This document shows positions 25,377 to 35,436 of a stretch of DNA of 64,000 nt, piece after piece. The notes beneath the pieces were generated by a model. That model was not told the origin of the DNA. It was given only the letters and a program-made list of their open reading frames with translations, and searched no databases. Both the position numbers and the translations under genes were made by a program. Origin of the DNA: an uncultured Acidobacteriaceae bacterium (lineage in GTDB: Bacteria > Acidobacteriota > Terriglobia > Terriglobales > Acidobacteriaceae); assembly GCA_937879855.1 (NCBI GenBank), contig CALFMO010000006.1:62001-126000 (forward strand), read 5' to 3'. Each line of letters opens with the position of its first letter. Within the stretch, counting starts at the first letter, position 1.

Positions 25377-25394
25377 TACTAACCCGATTTAGTA
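25377..25394. promoter_or_regulatory. Second LacI-type operator upstream of GH3
   Basis: TACTAACCCGATTTAGTA: an 18-bp palindrome with central CG and TACTAA/TTAGTA ends, 35 bases before the GH3 ATG. The half-site matches the one in the TonB receptor promoter. Confidence 0.65.
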
Positions 25395-25429
25395 AAGAGT
25401 GGGAGCCGTGCCCTGCGGAGATTCGACCC

Positions 25430-27811
25430 ATGCCATTCTCAACACGCGATATTGCTCATGGTTGGTTCGCCGGAAGAAATCGATCAGACCTTGTGAAAAC
25501 GATTTGCAGCGCAGTTCTGTACGCCGGAGTATGCGTGGTCACGAATCTAACTCTGCCGGCGCAAGAGCCGTCGAGCCAGCCGGGTGGCATTGCGGATAAG
25601 AGTCTCGACACACGGGTGGAATCGATTCTGCAACGTATGACGCTAGAGGAAAAAGTTGGACAGTTGGTCCAGTATTCCGCAGGGCAGCCGACTGGGCCAG
25701 GGACGGGCCGTAGCGACTACGAGGACATGATTGCGCGGGGACAGGTTGGCTCGCTGTTCAACGTGAACGATCCGCATGAGATCAATCGATATCAGAAGAT
25801 CGCAATGGAGAAGTCGCGGCTGCATATTCCCATTCTGTTTGGGCTCGACGTGATCCACGGATTCAAGACGGAATTTCCGATTCCGCTGGGACTAGCTTCG
25901 ACCTGGGACCCTTCGATCGTGGAGAAGGCTTCACATGTGGCGGCAATGGAAGCGGCGGCCGACGGCATTCGCTGGACGTTTTCGCCGATGGTGGACATCG
26001 CGCGCGATGCCCGCTGGGGACGAATGGCGGAGGGAGCGGGAGAGGATCCGTTTCTAGGTTCAGCGATGGCGGCGGCGTATGTAAGGGGCTATCAGGGCGC
26101 AAGGCTGGATTCGCCGGACAGCATAGCAGCTTGCGTCAAACACTATGTTGGCTATGGCGCGGCCGAGGGTGGGCGCGACTACAACAGCACGGAGATCTCA
26201 GAACATACGTTGCGCCAATTTTATTTGCCGCCATTTCGCGCGGCAGTGGATGCCGGTACGGCATCGCTGATGAGCGCATTCAATTCCTTGAACGGCACGC
26301 CGTCGACAGCTAATCCTTTCACGTTGAAACAAATTTTGCGGAAAGAATGGGGCTTTCGGGGACTAGTCGTCAGCGATTGGAATTCGGTGGGAGAACTGAT
26401 TCCCCATGGCATTGCGAATGATGGCGCGACCGCTGCGCGGAAAGCCTTTCTGGCAGGCGTCGACATGGACATGGTGAGCAGCCTATATCACGACAATTTG
26501 CAACAGATCGTGAAGTCGGGACAGGCTACGCAAGCGGAATTGAATGAAGCAGTGCGGCATGTGCTACGCGTCAAGCTCGCATTGGGTTTATTCGAGCATC
26601 CTTATGTAGACGAGAGCGCGGCCGCGAAGGCGGTTTACCATCCGGAAAATATTGCGCTCGCTCAAACTGCGGCGGAGCGATCCTTTGTGTTGCTCAAGAA
26701 TGGAAATGGGCCCGGTGGCAAACCGCTGCTGCCGCTGGCGGCGGGGACTCAAAACATCGCGGTTATCGGCCCCCTAGGCGACGATTCCTCGTATCCTGGC
26801 GGAGCGCCGCCCGGATCAGGGCCGCGCGTTACGTTCGCGGCGGCTGTGGCACAGCGAGTGGGGGAAAGCCATGTTTCTCGCTTCAAAGGTGTGGGCATTC
26901 TGGACGGTACGGACGACGAGATTGCCGCGGCCGCGGCGGGTGCTCAAAAAGCCGACGTCGTCATTCTGACCTTGGGAGAGGCTCCGGAGATGAGTGGCGA
27001 GGCCGCGTCGCGCGCGCATCTCGGACTGCCGGGCCGACAGAAAGAATTGCTCGAAGCTGTTGTCAGAACCGGAAAGCCGGTGGTTTTGATTCTTTTCAGC
27101 GGACGACCGTTGACTCTGCCTTGGGCATTTGAACATGTTCCGGCCGTGATCGCGGCGTGGCTGCCGGGAATGGCGGGCGGACCGGCGCTGGCGCGGATGC
27201 TGTTCGGCGATGTAAATTTCAGCGGGAAATTGGTGGTCAGTTGGCCTCGCGCGGTTGGGCAGGAGCCGCTTTATTACAATCATCTCAACACCGGGCGTCC
27301 CGCCGGCAATACCGATCTGACGCGCCCGCCCAGCGATGTGGCCAGCAGATATGTGTCGCGTTATATCGATGAACAGAACACTCCACAATTTCCGTTTGGA
27401 TATGGCGGTTCCTACACTAGCTTTTCATATGGAGCCACTACGATCAGCACGCAGCGGTTGAGTGCTTCCGCTTTAAACCGAGGGTTCGGTTCGGGTGGAA
27501 ATGCGAAAGCGGCAATGACTGCGGAAGCTGAAGTGACGAACAGTGGATCGCTCCCTGGCGATGAAATTGTGCAGCTCTATATTCAGCTGCTCGGGACAAG
27601 TGTCGCCGAGCCGGTTCGCATGCTGAAGGGATTTCAAACGATTTCGCTAGCTCCCGGCGAGACCAAGAAGGTGAAGTTCGAATTAAAGCCGGAAGCGTTT
27701 GCGATCTGGAATGATCGAAATCAGTACGCTGTGGAGGCGGCCAAGCTCAACGTTTGGATCAGTCCGGACTCCGCGCATGGATCGCCGGCACAAGCAGAGA
27801 TCGTTCCGTAA
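25430..27811 (+). CDS. GH3 family beta-glucosidase, exported
   Basis: 793 residues from ATG 25430, which has GGAG (25417-25420) at nine-base spacing; the longer frame from 25331 would run through the operators and is rejected. The N-terminus carries a hydrophobic stretch ('ICSAVLYAGVCVVTNLTLPAQ') typical of export. GH3 N-domain: 'FGLDVIHGFKTEFPIPLG', 'CVKHYVGYGAAEGGRDYN', nucleophile D316 in 'GLVVSDWNSVG'. The C-domain ('RSFVLLKN', 'EAPEMSGEA') and a fibronectin type III-like tail ('VTNSGSLPGDEIVQLY') follow, the BglX layout. It is 45 bases ahead of the GH144-like gene. The substrate is probably a beta-linked gluco-oligosaccharide released by that enzyme. Confidence 0.92.
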   Translation: MPFSTRDIAHGWFAGRNRSDLVKTICSAVLYAGVCVVTNLTLPAQEPSSQPGGIADKSLDTRVESILQRMTLEEKVGQLVQYSAGQPTGPGTGRSDYEDMIARGQVGSLFNVNDPHEINRYQKIAMEKSRLHIPILFGLDVIHGFKTEFPIPLGLASTWDPSIVEKASHVAAMEAAADGIRWTFSPMVDIARDARWGRMAEGAGEDPFLGSAMAAAYVRGYQGARLDSPDSIAACVKHYVGYGAAEGGRDYNSTEISEHTLRQFYLPPFRAAVDAGTASLMSAFNSLNGTPSTANPFTLKQILRKEWGFRGLVVSDWNSVGELIPHGIANDGATAARKAFLAGVDMDMVSSLYHDNLQQIVKSGQATQAELNEAVRHVLRVKLALGLFEHPYVDESAAAKAVYHPENIALAQTAAERSFVLLKNGNGPGGKPLLPLAAGTQNIAVIGPLGDDSSYPGGAPPGSGPRVTFAAAVAQRVGESHVSRFKGVGILDGTDDEIAAAAAGAQKADVVILTLGEAPEMSGEAASRAHLGLPGRQKELLEAVVRTGKPVVLILFSGRPLTLPWAFEHVPAVIAAWLPGMAGGPALARMLFGDVNFSGKLVVSWPRAVGQEPLYYNHLNTGRPAGNTDLTRPPSDVASRYVSRYIDEQNTPQFPFGYGGSYTSFSYGATTISTQRLSASALNRGFGSGGNAKAAMTAEAEVTNSGSLPGDEIVQLYIQLLGTSVAEPVRMLKGFQTISLAPGETKKVKFELKPEAFAIWNDRNQYAVEAAKLNVWISPDSAHGSPAQAEIVP

Positions 27812-27856
27812 GCGGGGATTCTCCTGGCGAAAAGCAGACATCGAGGAAAATACGTT

Positions 27857-30091
27857 ATGAAACGCGGCAAGCACATTGTGTTCGCGCGGGCGAAGTTTTT
27901 TACCTTGCTGCTGGGATTTCTTTGGTGCAGCGCGGCTGCGCGGGGCAACACAGAATATTATCGCCACGTTGTCTTCGACAATAGTCTGACGTCGGATTCT
28001 TACTTCTACAGCAACGGCAAGGCGAATGGGTCGAGCTTTCTTGAGTTGAAAGGGCAACGTCTTCCGGTCGAGACAAAAACCTATCTGACGCCGCCGAATG
28101 CGCTTCGACTACAGTGGCAATCACAGACGAGTGGAGGATGGGAAGCAGAGGTCCGGGTGCAGGGTTTTCGCAATCGCTACCCGGAACTTGAAGGGCACAA
28201 TCTTTATTTCTGGTGTTACGCGCCTGAGACGATTGCCGCCGACGATCTTCCGATGATTGTGCTGTCCAATCGGGGCGAAGGACTTCAAGTCGCAGAATTT
28301 CCAGCCGCGTTTACCGAACCTCTGCCGCTGGGAAACGTTGTGGGGAGCATTCCAGCGCGGCGATGGATTCAGGTTCGAATTCCGCTTTCCAATGTTCGCA
28401 GTGCGTCGATCTATCCATTTCGGCCGCAAAGTCTGCAGAACGTGGTTTTTCATCAGGGACGCTCCGACGGAGTGCGCCACACGTTGATTATCGATGAGAT
28501 TCGAGTGGGCGACGATGATGAAAACAAGGCGCCGTTAACTGCTCCAGCCAATGTTCAGGCCGTCGGTTACGACCGGCACGTAGAGGTGCGGTGGGATGCG
28601 GTGAGCCCTGCGCTGTTTGGCCGATACGTGATCTATCGCTCAATCGATGGTAAACAGTTTGAACCGGTCGGCATTCAACTTCCGGGAACAAACCGGTACT
28701 CGGATTTTCTGGGAAAAGCAGGCGTGACGGCGCAATACAGAGTAGCCACGGCCGATTGGCAATATCGGATTTCTCCTTTTTCAAACACGGCCACCGCCTC
28801 GACTCGGGAATTCAGCGACGAGGAACTGTTAACGATGCTGCAGGAAGCCTGCTTCCACTACTACTGGGAAGGGGCGGATCTGCACTCAGGAATGACTCAC
28901 GAAAATATTCCAGGCGACGACCGCATCATTGCGACGGGCGCGAGCGGGATGGGCATTGCCGCGCTGATCGTGGGCGTGGAGCGCGGTTTTATCACGCGGG
29001 CGCAGGGCATCGAACGGCTCACGCGGATCGTGAATTTTCTCGAACACGCGCAACGCTATCACGGTGCATGGTCGCATTTCATGGACGGAAACACCGGCAA
29101 GACGATGCCGGTCTTTGGCATGTTCGAAAACGGCGGAGATCTGGTTGAGACTTCGTTTTTGATGGAAGGGCTGCTGGCCGCGCGTCAGTATTTTCGCGGA
29201 AACAGCGACGCGGAACGTGATCTCTGCCGGCGGATTTCGCAACTCTGGGAGACAGTGGAGTGGGATTGGTATCGCGGGCCTGAACATGCAGATTATCTCT
29301 TCTGGCATTGGTCTGCGGAGTGGGGCTGGCAGATTCAGCATCGGCTAACGGGTTTCAACGAGGTCATGATTACTTATTTGCTGGCGATGTCATCACCGAC
29401 TCATGGCGTGCCAGCAGATTTGTACTACTCCGGATGGGCGAGCCAGGCGGACTGGGCGATTCGTTACCGTGCCGGATGGTCTGGGAGTGTGGATGGAGAC
29501 CATTACTACAACGGACATACCTATTATGGAACCAAGCTGGATGTGGGCGTGGGTACGGGTGGGCCGTTATTCTTTACGGATTACTCGTACTTCGGATTTG
29601 ATCCGCACAGTCTGCATGACCGGTACACGTCCTCTTATTTCAAGAACAACCAAAACCTCGCGCGCATCAATCGAGCGTATTGCATCGACAATCCGAAACA
29701 CTTCCCAGGATATGGACCGGATGCGTGGGGACTGACTGCGAGCGATGGCCCGCAGGGTTATGTGCCGCATGCGCCGGACGCAATCAACGACCGCGGGACG
29801 TTAACGCTGACGGGCGCGCTCGCATCGTTTCCTTACACTCCGGAAGCTTCAATGGCCGCATTCAAGCACTATTACCGTGATCTGGGTGCTCAGTTGTGGG
29901 ACATTTATGGGCCGCGGGATGCATACAATCCTGAGCAGGATTGGGTTTCACTGATTTATATGGGACTGAACCAGGCGCCGATTGTGGTAATGGTCGAGAA
30001 CTACCGAACGGGCCTGGTGTGGAAACACTTTATGGCCAACCCGGAGATCGGTGAGATGCTGCGTAGGCTTGAGGCGGCGACTGGAAGATAA
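27857..30091 (+). CDS. GH144-like / glycoamylase-domain (PF10091) secreted glucanase
   Basis: 744 residues. Signal peptide 1-29 (cut near 'AAARG'). Residues 35-220 are a beta-rich N-terminal domain without a clear family. Residues 228-316 are fibronectin III-like ('APANVQAVGYDRHVEVRWDAV'). Residues 318-740 match the glycoamylase domain of GH144 endo-beta-1,2-glucanases, also found in cyclic glucan synthases ('FHYYWEGADLHSGMTHE', 'ATGASGMGIAALIVG', 'VFGMFENGGDLVETSFL', 'FTDYSYFGFDPH'). Known members cut beta-1,2-glucan into sophoro-oligosaccharides, which fits the GH3 upstream. GAGG lies 10 bases before the ATG. Substrate assignment is inference. Confidence 0.82.
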   Translation: MKRGKHIVFARAKFFTLLLGFLWCSAAARGNTEYYRHVVFDNSLTSDSYFYSNGKANGSSFLELKGQRLPVETKTYLTPPNALRLQWQSQTSGGWEAEVRVQGFRNRYPELEGHNLYFWCYAPETIAADDLPMIVLSNRGEGLQVAEFPAAFTEPLPLGNVVGSIPARRWIQVRIPLSNVRSASIYPFRPQSLQNVVFHQGRSDGVRHTLIIDEIRVGDDDENKAPLTAPANVQAVGYDRHVEVRWDAVSPALFGRYVIYRSIDGKQFEPVGIQLPGTNRYSDFLGKAGVTAQYRVATADWQYRISPFSNTATASTREFSDEELLTMLQEACFHYYWEGADLHSGMTHENIPGDDRIIATGASGMGIAALIVGVERGFITRAQGIERLTRIVNFLEHAQRYHGAWSHFMDGNTGKTMPVFGMFENGGDLVETSFLMEGLLAARQYFRGNSDAERDLCRRISQLWETVEWDWYRGPEHADYLFWHWSAEWGWQIQHRLTGFNEVMITYLLAMSSPTHGVPADLYYSGWASQADWAIRYRAGWSGSVDGDHYYNGHTYYGTKLDVGVGTGGPLFFTDYSYFGFDPHSLHDRYTSSYFKNNQNLARINRAYCIDNPKHFPGYGPDAWGLTASDGPQGYVPHAPDAINDRGTLTLTGALASFPYTPEASMAAFKHYYRDLGAQLWDIYGPRDAYNPEQDWVSLIYMGLNQAPIVVMVENYRTGLVWKHFMANPEIGEMLRRLEAATGR

Positions 30092-30161
30092 CTCTGAGAT
30101 CTAAAGCTTTCAAAGCTCCTAACCGCCGAGCGCGCAGAGGTTGCGCTGAGAACGCCGAGAA

Positions 30162-33008
30162 CTACTTCGCTTCTGCGTGTAGCAATGCAACTGGAAAGTC
30201 TCGAAACAGGTCGTTCACTAAAATATGCTGCTCGCCCGCTTGGTTCTGTAAGGCCAATTGAGTTGGCGTGAGAATGCTGTTCCACTTTGCGGGAGGGGCA
30301 GACGGCAATGTCAGCCTGGTATCGCCCCAGTTGAATTCCCTGCTTGCTTTTGTAGGCACTTGCGAAAGCCATCTCGGAATGGCGGCCAAGACCCACGACG
30401 TTCCTTGTCTGCGGAGAAAAGCGATGACGTTGCGTGCGTTTGCGCCCGCGGATCGGAGCAGAATAAATTCTCCGTCGCGGAACAGTTCATCGTGATCTCG
30501 GCGAAAGCGGATAGCCTTCCAGACCAGATACAGCTTGATGCATCCGTCGCGCCAGTTGTCGACGAAATGGCGTGGCCCTTGCGCAGACTCCGCATTGACG
30601 ATGCTTTCGAGAGCCGCTGCTCTCTTAGTAAAGTCGATGGAACCACGATTATCGGGATCGACGAGCCGCAGATCCCACAACTCCGACCCTTGATAAAAAT
30701 CGGGCACGCCGGGCAAAGCAATCTTCAAAAGTGTTTGCGACAGAGCGTTAACCATGCCGAAATAGGCCAGCTTTTTCTGAAATTGGCGGAAATCCTGAAG
30801 GAAATCGCGACTCTGGTCCTGTGAAAGAATTCTGGCGACGAATTTCAAAAGCGCGTCTTCATGCGGCTGATTGGGTCGAGTCCAGCGGGTATGCACCATG
30901 GCTTCACGTGTGGCTTTGAGAACATGGTCCTGAACTCTTTTTAATAGTGTGGCACAGCCGTCCGGTTCGAGCGGCCAAACGCCCAACAGAGTCTGGTAGA
31001 TAAAATATTCTTCATTGCGATCGGGTACCGCGTGCCCATTGATCTGCTCCTTGTGTTGAGCGTTCTGCTTCGCCCATAACGCAAGATGTTCGTTCCATTC
31101 GACAGGCATTTCCGAGAGCGCATTGAGGCGGGCGCGGACGTCTTCACTCCTCTTGGTGTCGTGGGTGGAACTGGCGTTCAGACTCCCAGGCCATTTGCCG
31201 CGGCTTTCGAGGAAGGCATAGAAGTCCTCCAGCGAGGGCACATCGGACGGATCGGGATCTCCGCCAACCTCGTTCAATGACAACAGAGGATGGTAGACAT
31301 AGAGAGAGGTATCCTCCAAACCCTTCGCGACGATCGGACCGGTGAATTGCTGCCACCTCATCACGAAGGTCAGGCGCGCTTCCCGCTGGTCGACCAGCAC
31401 GTGAGGTGGGCTGAGGATCAACAACACTTCGCGAACAAAATCAAAACAGGCGGGGCTGACATTTGGAGCCCGGCGGCGCGCGCACGTCAGCGCTTCTTCA
31501 ATATAGTTGGCGGCGTGCGCGGGCACGTCCATGTTGCGAATATAAGTTCGGTAGACGGGGAGGCAGGCGGTGACTTCGATGAGAGCGTCGATCAGTTGCT
31601 CGCGGTTCAACTCACGCGCGTAACGATCCTGGGCAGCGAGTTCGGCCAGGTGCCGTCCCAGGGTTCGCATTTCAACCCCGAGAAGCGTATTCATAACGAG
31701 CTTTTTCTTCTGGTAAACGACGTCGGCAAACTCCTGCTTGCGGCCAATGAAGGTCGAATAAATTTCTTCGATGCGGCGCGCGCCCTCCGGTTCTACGAAG
31801 AGCCCGTTTGCTTCATTCAGGTAGTCGTAACCGGTGGTCCCTGACACAGGCCAGTCATCCGGCACATTCTCGTGTCTGGCAAGAATCTTCTCGACGAGCA
31901 CATATGCTGTTGTTTCTTTCCGGGCCTCATCAGAAGACAGGCGCTCCTGCAGCTTGTTCAGGTATGCGAGAGGATCCCGCAGGCCATCGATGTGATCGAC
32001 GCGCAATCCAGCGAAAGGATTCTTCGAGACCAGGCGAAGAACGAGACCATGGGTCGCCTCAAAGACTATTGGATCTTCAACTCGGACTCCAACCAGGTCA
32101 GCGATGGTGAAGAAGCGGCGATAATTGATGCTCTCATTCAGATTTTGCCAGAACGCGAGCTTGTAATTCTGTTCCGCGAGTAGACGCTGCAGGAATCGGA
32201 AACTGCCCGGATCACCCTGTTTACCGTTGATCTCGCGCACATTTTCTTCCACGAAGGTCGCCACTTCTCGACTGCTCGCCATCAGTGATTTCAGGCGGTC
32301 GCGAGCCGATTCAAAGCGCAATCGCCGTTCCGCCGGCGTCTCTGCTGACCGCCGGTCCCCGGCAAAGAACTCGCGGACTGACGCGAGGATTCCAGAATAT
32401 TCGTGGTAGGCGGGAGCTTCCTCTCCCAACATTTCTTTCAGGCGATCGGAGCGATGGTCAAGAATTGCGTGATAGGAGCGAGGCGTCAACGGAAACAGAG
32501 AGTCGAAATACTGAAAAAAGAAGCGGCCATCCTGAAATGTAAGTGTAATTTCGCCGGAGTCAAGAGCCTCGCCGAAGGGACGCCCGAGGACAGGAAGCAG
32601 AATCTTGCCGTCGAGACTGCGGGAGTGGGGATGCCACTCGATATCGAAGAAGGCGGCGAACGCGGACTGCGTACCGTTTTCCAGTACGTCCATCCACCAG
32701 GGATTTTCCGCGCTGGCGGCCATGTGGTTGGGCACGGTGTCGAGCAGTAGGCCCATGCCGCGGTTCTGCAGTTCCGTCTGCAGTGCCGCGAATTCTTCTT
32801 CAGTTCCTAGCTCCGGATTGATGCGCGTGGGATCGGTGACGTCGTATCCGTGGCCGCTTCCCTTCCGGCTCGCGAGAACCGGCGATAAATATAGATCTGA
32901 AATACCCAACTCGTGCAGGTAATCGAGAATCTTGAGAGCATCCGCGAAGCGGAAGTCCTGGTTCAATTGCACCCGATAGGTCGCGGATGGCAAGCGTTTA
33001 GGCGACAT
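30162..33008 (-). CDS. treY: Maltooligosyl trehalose synthase
   Basis: 948 residues, GH13 family. It converts the reducing-end glucose of a maltodextrin into a terminal trehalosyl unit. The N-terminus 'SATYRVQLNQDFRFADALKILDYLHELGISDLYLSP' is diagnostic of TreY, with 'GYDVTDPTRINPELG', 'LRVDHIDGLRDPLAYL', the C-terminal 'PGVPDFYQGSELWDLRLVDPDNR' and 'TSTHDTKRSEDVRARL'-like region. It overlaps the GH57 gene by 11 bases and so is translationally coupled to it. Confidence 0.96.
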   Translation of the reverse strand: MSPKRLPSATYRVQLNQDFRFADALKILDYLHELGISDLYLSPVLASRKGSGHGYDVTDPTRINPELGTEEEFAALQTELQNRGMGLLLDTVPNHMAASAENPWWMDVLENGTQSAFAAFFDIEWHPHSRSLDGKILLPVLGRPFGEALDSGEITLTFQDGRFFFQYFDSLFPLTPRSYHAILDHRSDRLKEMLGEEAPAYHEYSGILASVREFFAGDRRSAETPAERRLRFESARDRLKSLMASSREVATFVEENVREINGKQGDPGSFRFLQRLLAEQNYKLAFWQNLNESINYRRFFTIADLVGVRVEDPIVFEATHGLVLRLVSKNPFAGLRVDHIDGLRDPLAYLNKLQERLSSDEARKETTAYVLVEKILARHENVPDDWPVSGTTGYDYLNEANGLFVEPEGARRIEEIYSTFIGRKQEFADVVYQKKKLVMNTLLGVEMRTLGRHLAELAAQDRYARELNREQLIDALIEVTACLPVYRTYIRNMDVPAHAANYIEEALTCARRRAPNVSPACFDFVREVLLILSPPHVLVDQREARLTFVMRWQQFTGPIVAKGLEDTSLYVYHPLLSLNEVGGDPDPSDVPSLEDFYAFLESRGKWPGSLNASSTHDTKRSEDVRARLNALSEMPVEWNEHLALWAKQNAQHKEQINGHAVPDRNEEYFIYQTLLGVWPLEPDGCATLLKRVQDHVLKATREAMVHTRWTRPNQPHEDALLKFVARILSQDQSRDFLQDFRQFQKKLAYFGMVNALSQTLLKIALPGVPDFYQGSELWDLRLVDPDNRGSIDFTKRAAALESIVNAESAQGPRHFVDNWRDGCIKLYLVWKAIRFRRDHDELFRDGEFILLRSAGANARNVIAFLRRQGTSWVLAAIPRWLSQVPTKASREFNWGDTRLTLPSAPPAKWNSILTPTQLALQNQAGEQHILVNDLFRDFPVALLHAEAK

Positions 33009-35436
33009 TTTCTACCGCGCGCTCAGGCAACAGAATGTGAAGCTGGGAAGCCAGACGGTTCAGATCGTCGTGGCGTCGTACCGCATCCGGATCTGCGCCG
33101 GGAGAATGCCATCCATTGTGCTGGAAGGCCGAGACCAAAGGGCGATAGCAAACGTTTTGCGCTTCCCACAGCACGACGGAAAACGGAAGCGTGGGGATCA
33201 GGTCGAGCAACTTGATCATGCGCTCGGCGGCAATTGGATCCTCGGGATGCGCTGCGAAGTCAGCCGCGCCTTTCTCAAGCCGCTTGCGGACCTTATATTC
33301 GAGAGTGGTCGAGTCTAATGCGATCTTGGTAGCCGCCGCTTCGCGCAAAAGACCGTGAATACTGTCCAAGTCCAGATCTGGACGCTCGAGATACTGTTCC
33401 AATTGGTTGTTTAATGCGATTTCGGCTGCGGACTTCAGGGCATTCGGAACCGGTATGTCGAGGCCATTCAAGAAGCGAATGAGGGGCGCCTGGCTCTCGA
33501 AGAATGTGCGGTAGACTGCAGCGGCCGAATTCAGAGACTCATTCAAAATAAGGTTGGTGATCTTTCTCTGTTCGTCGCGGAAGAGTTGGCGCAGGGAGAA
33601 CGTGTTCTTACCGTAGACCTGATCGAGCAATCGGATTACTTCTGCGGTATCAGCCTGGGCAAAAGCCGCGATCAGTTTCTTTTGGTCCTCTTCGCTTGAG
33701 GCGTCGGCAGCGCGGATACCTGCGGTTACGTTATGGTCGCCCAGATGAAGGACTGTGAAGTCCAGGGCGGCAGATTCCTCAGTAATTGCGGAACGGAATC
33801 GCGCGCAGCCGGTGGCCAAACGTATCTTCCCTTCTGCTTCCACGGAATACTTTTCGCGCTCGACTTCATAACAGTAGATCCGCGTTTTGTCGGAATAGCT
33901 TTCGAACAAGGAACTGATGGCGTAGTGGCCGCCCACCCGCTCAATGTCAACGACCGCAGGCTTGACCCACTTTTCATAGATCTTCGCGCCGTCGCCATGC
34001 TCTGGGATATTGCTCTTTGCCAATGCGAGTTGCTGCAAGAATTCGGTCTCCAGTTTTTCATCGCAGCACCCTTCTGCGAGTTGCAAGGCGCGTCCAGCGT
34101 AATGGATGACCTGGACAGTCTCGATGCCGGAGAGTTCGTCGAAGAACCATCCGCAACTGGTGTACATGAGCAACGCGTGACGTTGCATCTCTAAAAGTCT
34201 GAGAGCAGTCACCTGTTCGTGAGGCTCGAGCGGTCGAATGGCATGGTCGGAAAAGAATGCTTTGCGCGTTTCTTCAGAGCGATCGAGAATCACGCGAATA
34301 TAGTCGTCGCGAGTAGCCCATGGATCTCGAACATATTCTTTCAGTCGTGATTCGAAGATGGGAGCGAGCTGGTCGCGCAGCCAGTCGAGGGCTGCACGCA
34401 GCGGAGCACGCCACTGCTGGTTCCAGGGATGGCCGCCGGAATTGCATCCGCAATCGCTACGCCAGCGTTCGACGCCATGGACGCAACTCCACGAGCTGTT
34501 TTCGACGATCTCGACGAAATGTTTAGGAGGATACTTTTCCAGGAATTCGCCATAGTTGGTGAGCTGTGCAATCTTTTGTCTCTCGATTTCATCCAGGGCG
34601 AAGCTGAGCGCCATTTCGCCATAGTGATGATGATGGCCGTAGCTTTCGCCGTCGGTCGCGATGTGAACCAACTGAGGCCCTTGGCGGGAGTCGGAGAAGC
34701 CACTCATCAGGCGATCAGCAAATCGTTTGCCGTCGTTTAATAGTCCCTCGAATGCTACTCCCTGTGAGATGGGGCCATCATAGAAGAACAAGTTGATGCG
34801 CTTTTTGGAGGGCAGTTCCGCAACGTAGGCGCGAGCCGGGTCGATGCGGCCTCCGCTTACATCTTCGAACTTGGAGCTGTTCTTTGCTCGGATGCGCTGG
34901 GCTTGCCGGGGCGCAAGAATTGTGAACTTGATTCCATTTTCCGCGAGGACCTCGAGAGTCTCGGTATCTACAGCGGTTTCCGGCAACCACATTCCCTCCG
35001 GCTTTCTTCCGAAGCGGCTTTCAAAATCTCGTATTGCCCACTTGACCTGCGTCACTTTATCGCGGCGATTGGCGAGCGGGAGGATCATGTGGTTGTAACC
35101 CTGCGCCAGAGCGGAGCCGTGTCCGGAGAAGCGTTGGCCACTCTCCTTGTCGGCTTCGAGAATTGCCTCGTAGACCCGGGGAGCCTGGTCTTTCATCCAG
35201 GACAACAACGTGGGTCCAAAGTTGAAGCTGATCTTTGCGTAGTTATTGAACAGCTTGACGATGCGATTTTCAGAATCAACAATTCGCGAAGAGGCGTTAG
35301 GAGCATAGCTCTCAGCCGTGATGCGCTCGTTCCAATCGTGATAGGGATAGGCTGAGTCCTGCAACTCAATCGCTTCAAGATAAGGATTTTCGCGCGGGGG
35401 CTGATAGAAATGCCCGTGGATGCAAACGTATTTCAC
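32998..35436 (-). CDS. GH57 glycoside hydrolase with DUF3536 domain
   Basis: 812 residues. The N-terminal GH57 barrel begins 'YVCIHGHFYQPPRENPYLE'; the catalytic nucleophile region is E153 in 'GMWLPETAVD', with 'ATDGESYGHHHHYGEMAL' further on. The C-terminal half is the DUF3536 domain that accompanies this subgroup. Biochemical activity of the subgroup is not settled; alpha-amylase or glucanotransferase-type action on alpha-glucan is likely. It starts with GTG at 35436 inside the treZ stop (four-base overlap) behind GGAGG (35441-35445), and overlaps treY at its end. This tight packing suggests it supplies or trims maltodextrins for TreY. Confidence 0.92.
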   Translation of the reverse strand: MKYVCIHGHFYQPPRENPYLEAIELQDSAYPYHDWNERITAESYAPNASSRIVDSENRIVKLFNNYAKISFNFGPTLLSWMKDQAPRVYEAILEADKESGQRFSGHGSALAQGYNHMILPLANRRDKVTQVKWAIRDFESRFGRKPEGMWLPETAVDTETLEVLAENGIKFTILAPRQAQRIRAKNSSKFEDVSGGRIDPARAYVAELPSKKRINLFFYDGPISQGVAFEGLLNDGKRFADRLMSGFSDSRQGPQLVHIATDGESYGHHHHYGEMALSFALDEIERQKIAQLTNYGEFLEKYPPKHFVEIVENSSWSCVHGVERWRSDCGCNSGGHPWNQQWRAPLRAALDWLRDQLAPIFESRLKEYVRDPWATRDDYIRVILDRSEETRKAFFSDHAIRPLEPHEQVTALRLLEMQRHALLMYTSCGWFFDELSGIETVQVIHYAGRALQLAEGCCDEKLETEFLQQLALAKSNIPEHGDGAKIYEKWVKPAVVDIERVGGHYAISSLFESYSDKTRIYCYEVEREKYSVEAEGKIRLATGCARFRSAITEESAALDFTVLHLGDHNVTAGIRAADASSEEDQKKLIAAFAQADTAEVIRLLDQVYGKNTFSLRQLFRDEQRKITNLILNESLNSAAAVYRTFFESQAPLIRFLNGLDIPVPNALKSAAEIALNNQLEQYLERPDLDLDSIHGLLREAAATKIALDSTTLEYKVRKRLEKGAADFAAHPEDPIAAERMIKLLDLIPTLPFSVVLWEAQNVCYRPLVSAFQHNGWHSPGADPDAVRRHDDLNRLASQLHILLPERAVENVA

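Noticed and set aside
25331..25429. Upstream extension of the GH3 reading frame
   Set aside because: It would translate through the promoter and two operator palindromes; ATG 25430 has a proper ribosome binding site followed by an export signal.
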